Assembly: GCF_001485215.1 (NCBI RefSeq)
Contig: NZ_BBWW01000001.1
Coordinates: 2,976,001 to 3,040,000 of the forward strand
DNA: 64,000 nt
Source of the DNA: Leptolyngbya sp. NIES-2104
Lineage (GTDB): Bacteria; Cyanobacteriota; Cyanobacteriia; Leptolyngbyales; Leptolyngbyaceae
Reading direction: 5' to 3'
In this document: one piece after another, positions 36,127 to 43,406 of the stretch
How positions within the stretch are numbered: position 1 is the first letter of the stretch
How the letters are laid out: every line of letters begins with the position of its first letter
Translations under genes and position numbers: made by a program
Notes under the pieces: model-generated
What the model was told of the DNA's origin: nothing
The model's input: only the letters and a program-made list of their open reading frames with translations
Databases searched by the model: none

Positions 36127-36201
36127 GGTGCTGTAGGCAAATTTGGTAAAGCCACAGAACTTTCAATTCTGCGTTTGCGGGTTCAACTCCCGTCAGCACT
36201 G
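36127..36201 (+). tRNA. tRNA-Glu-like (TTC)
   Basis: Acceptor GGTGCTG/CAGCACT (terminal G-U), anticodon stem CAGAA/TTCTG with loop CTTTCAA (TTC), T arm CGGGTTCAACTCCCG, discriminator G, then CCT. The D arm (GGC...GCC) is not typical of Glu, so amino-acid identity rests on the anticodon alone. Confidence 0.75.
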
Positions 36202-36207
36202 CCTCAT

Positions 36208-36290
36208 GGGTCGGTATCCAAGTCTGGCTTAAGGAAGCCGTCTGTAAAACGGTTGCTACTGCGTCGTTGGTTCAAATCCAACCCAACCCA
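36208..36290 (+). tRNA. tRNA-Tyr (GTA)
   Basis: Class II tRNA. Acceptor GGGTCGG/CCAACCC with one mismatch, anticodon loop CTGTAAA (GTA), variable arm TTGCTACTGCGTC, T arm GTTGGTTCAAATCCAAC, discriminator A, encoded CCA. Confidence 0.88.
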
Positions 36291-36296
36291 CCAAAT

Positions 36297-36404
36297 GGAG
36301 AGGTTGCTATAGGTAGGGCAAATCGTTTGCTAAACGAACACCTTCGGTGCAGCGAAGCTAGCGAGGATTAATCCCCTCTGTGGGTTCGATTCCCACTCTC
36401 TCCG
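36297..36404 (+). tRNA. tRNA-Ser (GCT) with insertion in the variable arm
   Basis: Acceptor GGAGAGG/TCTCTCC, anticodon loop TTGCTAA (GCT), T arm GTGGGTTCGATTCCCAC, discriminator G. At 108 bases it is about 20 longer than normal. The variable region carries an extra CACC-TTC-GGTG hairpin plus GCAGCGAAGCT before the ordinary GAGG...CCTC arm. The inner sequence matches the palindromic element at 16403-16447. Confidence 0.8.
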
Positions 36405-36408
36405 CCTT

Positions 36409-36482
36409 GAGAACGTAGTGTAACTGGATAATACATCGGTCTACGAAACCGAAAAGTGAAGGTTCAAATCCTTCCGTTCTCG
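36409..36482 (+). tRNA. tRNA-Arg (ACG)
   Basis: Acceptor GAGAACG/CGTTCTC, anticodon stem TCGGT/ACCGA with loop CTACGAA (ACG), T arm GAAGGTTCAAATCCTTC, discriminator G, encoded CCA at 36483-36485. Confidence 0.92.
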
Positions 36483-36490
36483 CCAAACAT

Positions 36491-36556
36491 GGAGGTTGTC
36501 CGGCATGGACGAGGAAAGCGTCTTGAAAACGCCTGCGGTTGAAACCCGTTGTAGAG
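36491..36556 (+). pseudogene. tRNA-Ser (TGA) fragment, broken after the variable arm
   Basis: The 5' part is present: acceptor strand GGAGGTT, D arm TCC...GGA, anticodon loop CTTGAAA (TGA) and a CGG...CCG variable arm. The expected T arm (GGTTC motif) and 3' acceptor strand CACCTCC do not follow. The sequence turns into the end of the Mu-like element at about 36550-36560. Confidence 0.7.
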
Positions 36557-36559
36557 ATG

Positions 36560-36969
36560 CAGATGATTTGGGATCGCTGCAACTTTGCACCAAAAGCTTG
36601 AACCTATTATCCTGTAGAAATTTGAGGCTATTGATTGAAATTGCAGCGAATCACATGAATTTAGATCGAATGCTGCAACTTGGTAGCAGCGTGAAGAAAC
36701 TTAGACACTTGGTTGTAGAACAACATCCAAATGCATTTGGATCTCGCCTAACTTCTCTCTGTGAACTGGCAGGGCTACTTTAAATTATGCTAATTCAGAG
36801 CGACAATCAGGCTTTGCTGCTTTAGAGCAAGCTCCAGTAATGCAATCAACCGTGCAACTTACTTGCAACCAACCGTGCAACTTCAATTGAGCAAGAGTGA
36901 CTGAGAATTATCGGCGCACTTCAATTGCTCGATAAGAAAAAGCAACTCGTTGAAGGCTGTGAACTAAGA
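36560..36969. other. Probable transposon end with repeated GCAACTT motifs, no gene
   Basis: Between the broken tRNA and the transposase stop. CTGCAACTT occurs at 36577 and 36673, and GTGCAACTT at 36852 and 36875, with TTGCAACC between the last pair. These look like repeated transposase-binding sites at one end of the element. A plus-strand ORF across 36496-36783 begins inside the tRNA fragment and is not credible as a gene. Confidence 0.5.
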
Positions 36970-39168
36970 TTAGGTAGCAGAAATTATTGCATTCTGGTCT
37001 AGCTTCGCAAGCAAATCCTCCGGTTCTAGCGTGAGAGAGGCTAAAAGACCACGCCCCTTGTTAATACCCGTCAACCGTCGCATCCAATCCGCATCCTCTG
37101 AAGAAATCGCTTCTCCCGCCATTACCTGATTGCACAGTTTAATGAAATAGTTATCGTCGCGTCTGAGTGCTGGTAGCTCTTTTTTCGGGTCAATCTTTGA
37201 CCGACTCTCTATTTCTAGTTCACGCGGCGTCAGTGGTTTTGGATCTGAAGGCTCAGGCTTCAATATCTCCAAAGCAGCTTTAAACCCTTCAAGATCTTCA
37301 GTCTGAATCGTTTCTTCCAGAGTAGGCGGCACACCAAGAGGGTTATCAGATTGGGGTACGTAACTGCTAGGAAGAACTGGTTTGCCATGCTTTGCCTCTA
37401 AATACCGTTTTGTTTGCTTGATGGTCTTTCTATATTCCGATTGCTTTATCCGTCTCTTTACAGCCATTTCTTGACGGCTTTTACCGCTTAATTCTGGATT
37501 GTAGGCGACAAATAAAAATTCTCGTGATTCGTTGTCAAATACCCAAATCTTGCCAGCGTCATCGTAAGGATCGTACTTGCAATATACCCAAGTACCGATC
37601 AGTTCTCCACATGCACCAGTCTCACTTGCATAATCGCGACTATCTACCCAAATTCCTTGTTTTCCGATACACCGAACACCCGGACCCCTGCCACTTGTAG
37701 CTGGAACAGGTGCTAATGCAAAATCCAGGAGGCGCTCGTCTTCAACGGCTCTAATAGCCGGTTGAAGGGGGTCTTGCCAAACTTCTAGAGGTGATCGACC
37801 ACCTAATCCTTTTGTTCCTTCTCCGTGCGGTTCCCTTGCTTTCTTGTAAGAAAAGGCATCTAGTTCCTTCTGTAACTGCTCAGGCGAAAGGGGAATTTTA
37901 ATTGTACTGCCTTCTCTAGAACGAATTTGTTGTCGTTCAGCTACATTGTGTCCACAGAAGCTATCCATTAACTCTAGTAGCTGCACAGAAATTGTTCGAT
38001 GCAGGCGTTCGACGTGAGGTTTCGTCCAAGGACTCTTACCTGGACATGGATGGAACTCAATATCAAGTGCTTTGCAGAGTAGCTGTATGTGATGCGATTT
38101 TTCCGCTAAACCCTGATCCACCCAGAGTTCGCATGGTATGCCTAATTCAATAATCATGCGCCTAAGTCCGATTACGTAAGATTGAGCACTAGCAGTCTCG
38201 GCAACAAAGACGTGAAAAAGCCTTGTATTTACGTCAATGATCGTGAGCAAGCAGTATCTTTTTCCATCAGATAACTCAACTTCGAAGACAACAACGTCGC
38301 CCTTCGTCGCATCCATTTCCCATGCTTTGCCGCGATAGTCTGCGTGAGCAGAGGCATCTCCAAAGGCTGAAAGATAGTTGGAATTAAAAACAGTTTCACC
38401 CTGAAGAAGGGCATACTCTTGTGGGTTGTCTCTAATCCACTTCTTCTTAAACCGATCAATTGTTCTTAAGGAGGGTATGATATCAGTCTGTAACTTATGT
38501 TCTAGTTGCTCACGTATCTGTGGAGTACGGTACAGGATTAAACGAATTATCAATTCCTGCATTTCTACAGTTAGTTTGGTAGCACCTTTTCTATTGCCAT
38601 AATTTCCGCGAAGTGCGTTCTTTTTCTTCTTTTTATAGTCAGACCGAATTTTTGCTAGATTAGAGCGGCTTAGTGAAGGAATACTTAAGCGCACCCATTC
38701 AGGAATCTCAACCTTACCATTGTTATAAGCTTCCGAGAATCTAAGGTCTTGGTCAACAATCTTGCTAATCTTGTGTTCGTAACAATATTCCTCTTGAAGA
38801 TTGAAGATTTTTAGCCAAGCTCTTACTCGTTGCTCCGCTCGCTCCTCTGCTTTTGGGTCACCAAAAACATTGACATGAGCTTGAGAATTAGAACTTGCAT
38901 TTTTAGCAACGTTTCCGGTTTTGTTCTGATTCTTGTCAGCATTATTGTGAATAGCAGTGTCATTTACTGAGCCAACATACTGGTTATTTTTCTGCTCATA
39001 ATTCACAATCTTTTCCTGAATAATAGCCGGTAGATTGCCAAACAGATAAACAAACTCTCCGCCCCTCCCCGGCAGCTTTTGATGTGGCAGATTCTTTAGC
39101 TGTTTTTGAATTGCTTGGCGGGATGAACCAATTATCTTTACTAATTCTGTAGTAGAGTACTCAGACAT
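36970..39168 (-). CDS. MuA-type DDE transposase
   Basis: About 732 residues. The N-terminal DNA-binding region (SEYSTTELVKIIGSSRQAI ... GGEFVYLFGNLPAIIQEKI) resembles the MuA winged helix. The RNase H-like core has MDATKGDVVVFEV (D286), ELWVDQGLAEKS (D351) and PWTKPHVERLHR (E387), a D,D-35-E catalytic triad. A Mu-type C-terminal beta domain follows (VDSRDYASETGACGELIGTW), then an acidic tail where a MuB partner would bind. The ATG at 39168 is preferred to GTG at 39183. It is the last gene of the element's operon, whereas in phage Mu gene A precedes B. Confidence 0.87.
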   Translation of the reverse strand: MSEYSTTELVKIIGSSRQAIQKQLKNLPHQKLPGRGGEFVYLFGNLPAIIQEKIVNYEQKNNQYVGSVNDTAIHNNADKNQNKTGNVAKNASSNSQAHVNVFGDPKAEERAEQRVRAWLKIFNLQEEYCYEHKISKIVDQDLRFSEAYNNGKVEIPEWVRLSIPSLSRSNLAKIRSDYKKKKKNALRGNYGNRKGATKLTVEMQELIIRLILYRTPQIREQLEHKLQTDIIPSLRTIDRFKKKWIRDNPQEYALLQGETVFNSNYLSAFGDASAHADYRGKAWEMDATKGDVVVFEVELSDGKRYCLLTIIDVNTRLFHVFVAETASAQSYVIGLRRMIIELGIPCELWVDQGLAEKSHHIQLLCKALDIEFHPCPGKSPWTKPHVERLHRTISVQLLELMDSFCGHNVAERQQIRSREGSTIKIPLSPEQLQKELDAFSYKKAREPHGEGTKGLGGRSPLEVWQDPLQPAIRAVEDERLLDFALAPVPATSGRGPGVRCIGKQGIWVDSRDYASETGACGELIGTWVYCKYDPYDDAGKIWVFDNESREFLFVAYNPELSGKSRQEMAVKRRIKQSEYRKTIKQTKRYLEAKHGKPVLPSSYVPQSDNPLGVPPTLEETIQTEDLEGFKAALEILKPEPSDPKPLTPRELEIESRSKIDPKKELPALRRDDNYFIKLCNQVMAGEAISSEDADWMRRLTGINKGRGLLASLTLEPEDLLAKLDQNAIISAT

Positions 39169-39308
39169 CTGTTTTCTCGACACTTAATTCTGTTTGCCGT
39201 AATCTCACTTGAACATCTATTTTCAGACTTTCATACTCATGACCCTGTAACTGCATTCTTGATCCTGAAACAGTAGAAGAAAACGTTTTTCCCCAGCTAA
39301 TACTGGAA

Positions 39309-40523
39309 CTAGTTCTCGTCTTTAGCTTTGGTTGTTTTATTGACAGCGGTAGTAAGCTTTCCAGAGAGGTCAGTAGCCAAGCAATATAGGTATTTAACTA
39401 GCTCTATATCACCCGACAAAAGTAAATTCTTACCTATATTGCTGCAAGCACCACTTGTAGTATCAGATGAATTGGTTGAGAACTCCTGCTGGTCGGAATC
39501 CTTTTGTATCTCGTCAACACGACTAAGCGATCGGTGAAGAACCTTGAGGAGACCAGCCAGCTTTTTGGATGCAGCCAAGGACTCATTCAACGCTAGTACT
39601 TGATAGTCAAGAGATGATTGGTGCCTTGGCTGTTTTGGAACTAAAACAGATGTGGGGGCATTGTTGTCAGCAAAGTAAGCTTGGTGTTCGTCATTCGCCT
39701 CTGAGCTAGTTAGTAATTCTTCATCAGCTACCGGTAAATTCCTCTCTTGAACATTCGCTGCCCCTTCACAATCCATACAAGAGCTAGAATGAAGCCTTAC
39801 TATATGAGAACTCATAGAAGCAACTTCATTTACTGATCCATTAGTCGTTGAATGGTCATGAACTGCCTTGATCTCATCAGCAAGATCAGCGTTTATTTCA
39901 TGCTGACGGTAGTGCCCATTTTGTTCTGATAGGGTACGTATCTCTACCTCTGAATCTAACTGTCCACGCAAAGAACCCTTGTAACACTTGACAAAGGTTC
40001 TAAGATTTGCATCGTAAAGCCCTTCGTCGCAGGGAATTGGAGGAACTGGTCCAGTATACTTGTCTAGCTTAAATAAGCTCTTGCTATTTCTACCAGTAGC
40101 TTTTCTACAAATGTAACTTCCTCTTCTTAGAAGAAGCATATACTGTTGAACGACTCCCGCACTAACCCCTGAACATTCTACAACTCGGTCTAGAGTAAAT
40201 GCGGCTCCCTGAAGAATCTTCAAAGCATCCCAAACTCGCAGTTTAGAACTGCGGGTCTGATCGTCAACAAGTTGACCGTCTTTCTGTTGATAGACACTGG
40301 GTGCAATAGGTCCTGTGTCTCTTACTAATTTATATGTTGTATGACCGTGCCAACCCGAATGTTTATAGACAATTTTTAGGTAACCAAGTTGCTGCAACTT
40401 GTAAACGTATTGCTGTAGAATTCTATAACTAATCTGTAAGCTGTCCTGAAGTTGCTCATTCGTAAATGACTTTGCTTCACGGATGGCTGCCCAAATACGG
40501 GCACGATGCACTTCACCCTGCAT
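39309..40523 (-). CDS. Double winged-helix protein of the transposon, function unknown
   Basis: A 404-residue protein. Two related N-terminal winged-helix units lie at residues about 5-65 (FTNEQLQDSLQISYRILQQYV) and 92-152 (FTLDRVVECSGVSAGVVQQYM). Each ends in a YKLVRDTGPIAP-like or FKLDKYTGPVPP segment, so it arose by internal duplication. The middle (about 200-300) is polar and probably disordered. A helical C-terminal part (LNESLAASKKLAGLLKVLH) follows. It starts 3 bases after the ATPase stop. It could be a target-selection or end-binding factor occupying the place of TniQ/TnsD, but no TniQ motif is seen. Confidence 0.65.
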   Translation of the reverse strand: MQGEVHRARIWAAIREAKSFTNEQLQDSLQISYRILQQYVYKLQQLGYLKIVYKHSGWHGHTTYKLVRDTGPIAPSVYQQKDGQLVDDQTRSSKLRVWDALKILQGAAFTLDRVVECSGVSAGVVQQYMLLLRRGSYICRKATGRNSKSLFKLDKYTGPVPPIPCDEGLYDANLRTFVKCYKGSLRGQLDSEVEIRTLSEQNGHYRQHEINADLADEIKAVHDHSTTNGSVNEVASMSSHIVRLHSSSCMDCEGAANVQERNLPVADEELLTSSEANDEHQAYFADNNAPTSVLVPKQPRHQSSLDYQVLALNESLAASKKLAGLLKVLHRSLSRVDEIQKDSDQQEFSTNSSDTTSGACSNIGKNLLLSGDIELVKYLYCLATDLSGKLTTAVNKTTKAKDEN

Positions 40524-40526
40524 ATC

Positions 40527-41234
40527 CTAATCACCCATTTCCTTTTTGGCTTTCTCATATTGCTTCAGGTTGATTGAAATCACCTGAAGCAATGCAGCGC
40601 AGGTTTCAACGTAGCTCAACTCTCCAATTATTTTCCTCATATTGCCTCCGGTTCGCTTTAGAATGTCCTTCAGCAAATCGTCTTCAACTCTGATCTCACA
40701 ACAAAGTTTGGCAACTTCTATCAAATCGTCAAAGTCACACGATTCAAATTTAATATGTTTTCTAGCTCCGATTCTGCTTCGGATAGCTGCATTCTTTTCC
40801 TTATTGAGCATTGTCTCTAAAGCATTAGAGCCGATTAGGAAGATTGGTCTTTTCGCTAGATCATGGATTGCTTGAATTGTATTGAGAAGGTTTTTGTTTA
40901 GTGCCTCTCCATTGTCGATAAAGAGTACCTGTTGCGTTTCTTCCAACTTATCGATCACTAAGCATTGGGTGACGAAGGCTGAGTGTGAGGGAGTAATTGC
41001 CAATTCAGTGCAAATTTTGTCCAGGAATGCTTTCACCCTCATATTCTCTACTACCAGTACATATAGTCCACCAACCTTGGGGTATAGCTCTTCGACTGCT
41101 GTTGATTTTCCCGTTCCAAAGTTGCCTGTAACCAGAGCTAGCATTTCACGAATCAAAGGGCTTTGACTCACCATAATTTCGTATAAGATACGAAGCCGTC
41201 TTGAGTTTTTTGTTTCTGCTTTTTTGTCCAGCAT
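40527..41234 (-). CDS. MuB/TnsC-like AAA+ ATPase
   Basis: A 235-residue AAA ATPase expected to choose target DNA and activate the transposase. Walker A is GNFGTGKST (37-45), Walker B VLFIDNGEAL (103-112), sensor 1 FLIGSNALE and the arginine-rich AAIRSRIGARKHIKF, followed by the lid helix TGGNMRKIIGEL. Size and order match MuB and TnsC-type proteins of the short class. It is followed 3 bases later by the winged-helix gene, so the two are co-translated. Confidence 0.85.
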   Translation of the reverse strand: MLDKKAETKNSRRLRILYEIMVSQSPLIREMLALVTGNFGTGKSTAVEELYPKVGGLYVLVVENMRVKAFLDKICTELAITPSHSAFVTQCLVIDKLEETQQVLFIDNGEALNKNLLNTIQAIHDLAKRPIFLIGSNALETMLNKEKNAAIRSRIGARKHIKFESCDFDDLIEVAKLCCEIRVEDDLLKDILKRTGGNMRKIIGELSYVETCAALLQVISINLKQYEKAKKEMGD

Positions 41235-41342
41235 GGGTAAACCAGTTTGTCTACACTTTTGAGTTAGCTATTACGCTTGAAGAATTTTAGTTAGAGGAAA
41301 AGGATTCTCAAATTTGTTTAAAGCGTCTTATGAACCAGTTAT

Positions 41343-41831
41343 TTAAGCAATTTGATCAGGAGAATTGATAACAGACTTGCTGATTTCACTTTCAATGAAT
41401 GTGTAAAAATCAGAGATTGCGTACCACTCAATTTCTCCGACACCGCTAAAGCCCAATGCCCAAAGGAGATCGAATAAAAAATCGTAATCGTCGGAGCTGT
41501 CAGGTTTATGGTGGTTTCGGATAGCTTGAAGTCCTGGGTGATTCCAGTAAAGGATGCAATAGTAGTGGGAAACCTCGATCGCGGACTGATCCAATAAATC
41601 GTGAGAATTCAGGTTCTCCCAGTCAAGGCTCCAGTAGTTGTTTTCGATATACACCCACGTAGGCACATCGTTGGGAAAGCTGCAGCAGGTGAATTCACAG
41701 AAAAGATCATCTTCATGGCATTTAAAGTTTGCATCGCTCTGAAAAAAGTGAAATATTGCAGAAATTAGAGCAACATAGTTAAAAGGTATATCCCATGTAC
41801 TAGCATCGTCTGTTGTGCCGTCCAGCGTCAT
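41343..41831 (-). CDS. Small, strongly acidic protein of the transposon
   Basis: This 162-residue protein is not recognised. It is unusually acidic and aromatic, with many Asp, Glu, Trp and Tyr and only a handful of Lys or Arg. Stretches such as HEDDLFCEFTCCSFPND and DSSDDYDFLFDLLWALGF suggest a folded, surface-acidic protein. DNA-mimic inhibitors share such a composition, but that is only a suggestion. It is the first gene of the transposase operon, right behind a 12-base inverted repeat. The start ATG at 41831 has GAGGG only 2 bases away. Confidence 0.55.
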   Translation of the reverse strand: MTLDGTTDDASTWDIPFNYVALISAIFHFFQSDANFKCHEDDLFCEFTCCSFPNDVPTWVYIENNYWSLDWENLNSHDLLDQSAIEVSHYYCILYWNHPGLQAIRNHHKPDSSDDYDFLFDLLWALGFSGVGEIEWYAISDFYTFIESEISKSVINSPDQIA

Positions 41832-42625
41832 GCCCTCTTTATGTTAACTTCGCTAAATGCTGCTGATAATCGTCGTATATGGCAAAATGTACCGTCATAT
41901 ACGACGATATGTCAACGACGTTGAGCAGTGTCTTTAATTATCTTTACAATTATGCACGAGTAGAAGTGCCTCTCTAGCTGGTTTTTAGCCGTAATCAGGT
42001 AGCTGAGCGGCAACTGCAACTACGCCAGATTTCACCTAATAGAACTAGTGAAGGCTTGGGATGTGTAAAAAGGTCAGGATTTGCAGTTTGGACTCTTACG
42101 CCGCCTTCCGATTTGAGCTTTAACCCGGAGTTAATTGGAATTGACAGGTACAGTAGGAACGCAATTGCGCTCGACAAATCTTAATGAGTTCAACTGATCC
42201 CCTCTTTGTCGGCAAGGGTAGTTACGCTCGCCCTGGAACTTACGTGACAGGACGAAATCTCAACTTCTAGCGAGAAATAGTAACCTGGAAGACTTAATCT
42301 ATTGCAGGCACATCCAGCTCAGTCCCACTTTGGCATGATTATGTAACCTGCGTTTGTTTCCTGTCGTCCCATTCTTACCAACCGTAACAAATTTAGTTAT
42401 TGTTTTAACAATAGTAAGGATTGATACTGTACAGAGGTTAACTCGCACCCCGCCACATCAAGCTTTACTAATGTTAGAAAAGCTTAATGAAGTTACTGCT
42501 CGTGAACAAGAAAAATCACCGCATAATTGGTGATAAAACACACTTAGTTAAGCAGCAATTATTTACCCTCTAGCCAGCCGTGCTATGACTAGTCTTATGC
42601 TGTAGCTGATTTCAGTTAATTCTGG
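41832..42625. other. Gene-less region between repressor and transposase operon
   Basis: Nearly 800 bases with no convincing ORF (frames of 20-60 codons only). It contains the inverted repeat at 41870-41907 and a TCAAC-GAC-GTTGA palindrome at about 41912-41924. Further left the sequence is AT-rich and promoter-like. It may hold the control region of the element or degraded cargo. Confidence 0.5.
41870..41907. promoter_or_regulatory. Perfect 12-base inverted repeat, operator candidate
   Basis: TCGTCGTATATG and CATATACGACGA are separated by 14 bases. It lies 39 bases upstream of the acidic-protein gene that opens the transposase operon, the expected place for the element's repressor to bind. 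Confidence 0.6.
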
Positions 42626-43312
42626 TTAGGAGGCAGCCCGACAAAAGTAAATCATTTTACCTAGGATAGAAAAGCCTTGTGGTTGATTAGATAAGTTTAC
42701 GACTATGTTTGAAGCGTTGTAGTTGGAGTTATCGCTGACGGCTAAAATTTGATTATCTAGCATATGCTGAAGTCGTCGAATAACAACTACACCGTTAAGG
42801 ACAATAGCGTATACTCCTTCCTCAAGGTCATTTGGTTCAACTGGTTTTCTATCAAAAATACACAAATCACCTGGATATAAGTTTGGTTCCATATTTCGAC
42901 CGTCTACGATACGGACGTAGTAATCACCTAACCGCTGAAGAAGTTGAATATGCCTCTTAGCTACTTCCGGAGGTTGAGCAAAGAGATTTTCCACCAAAGT
43001 AAGTGATGAGTCAGCATTGCCTCCCCAACCGTTATCTTTGCCCTCAAAAAGGTAATCTTGCCGAATAGGTCCCTTTCCGGCAGCCAGCCAATCTATACTG
43101 ACTTGGGCAGCCTCAGCCAGTGCAACAAGGCGATCACGAGATGGTTCAGAGGTACCGTCACGCCATTTCCTGATTGAACTTTCAGAGAGGTTTGCTGCCT
43201 TGGCGAGAGAATTAATACTTCCGTATTCCTCAATGACTAGCTTAAGCCGTGAAATAAAGCCTTCGTCTTTCACTGAAGGAGTTTCACTGGGTTGTACTGA
43301 ACGATCTCTCAT
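42626..43312 (-). CDS. Phage-type repressor (XRE HTH + S24-like domain, catalytic residues replaced)
   Basis: About 228 residues. The N-terminal XRE helix-turn-helix reads GSINSLAKAANLSESSIRKW, and the C-terminal half has the LexA/CI S24 fold (YVRIVDGRNMEPNLYPGDLCIF ... GVYAIVLNGVVVIRRL). In self-cleaving family members the serine sits in a DSM motif and the lysine before RL. Here these positions are Asn (RNM) and Arg (IRRL), so cleavage should be lost and control may depend on a ligand or antirepressor. The ATG at 43312 is used instead of TTG at 43345. It is the only regulator in the element. Confidence 0.82.
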   Translation of the reverse strand: MRDRSVQPSETPSVKDEGFISRLKLVIEEYGSINSLAKAANLSESSIRKWRDGTSEPSRDRLVALAEAAQVSIDWLAAGKGPIRQDYLFEGKDNGWGGNADSSLTLVENLFAQPPEVAKRHIQLLQRLGDYYVRIVDGRNMEPNLYPGDLCIFDRKPVEPNDLEEGVYAIVLNGVVVIRRLQHMLDNQILAVSDNSNYNASNIVVNLSNQPQGFSILGKMIYFCRAAS

Positions 43313-43350
43313 AAAGCTAATACCAGAAATATTGGAAAGCTGCAAGCCGT

Positions 43351-43406
43351 ACTGATTGGTTTACATACAGTAGTCTAAACTGATTGGTTTATATACAGTA
43401 GTCTAA
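43351..43406. repeat. 28-bp tandem direct repeat upstream of the repressor
   Basis: Two copies of a unit starting ACTGATTGGTTTA(C/T)ATACA and ending AGTAGTCTAA lie head to tail with one base difference, 38 bases before the repressor start. They are likely repressor or host-factor sites. Confidence 0.75.

Noticed and set aside
36496-36783. 95-codon plus-strand ORF
   Set aside because: It starts inside the tRNA-Ser fragment and runs through repeated transposase-site-like motifs; no ribosome site or recognisable domain.
41995-42177. 60-codon ORF in the repressor-transposase gap
   Set aside because: Low-quality frame without ribosome site; the whole 794-base gap looks non-coding.
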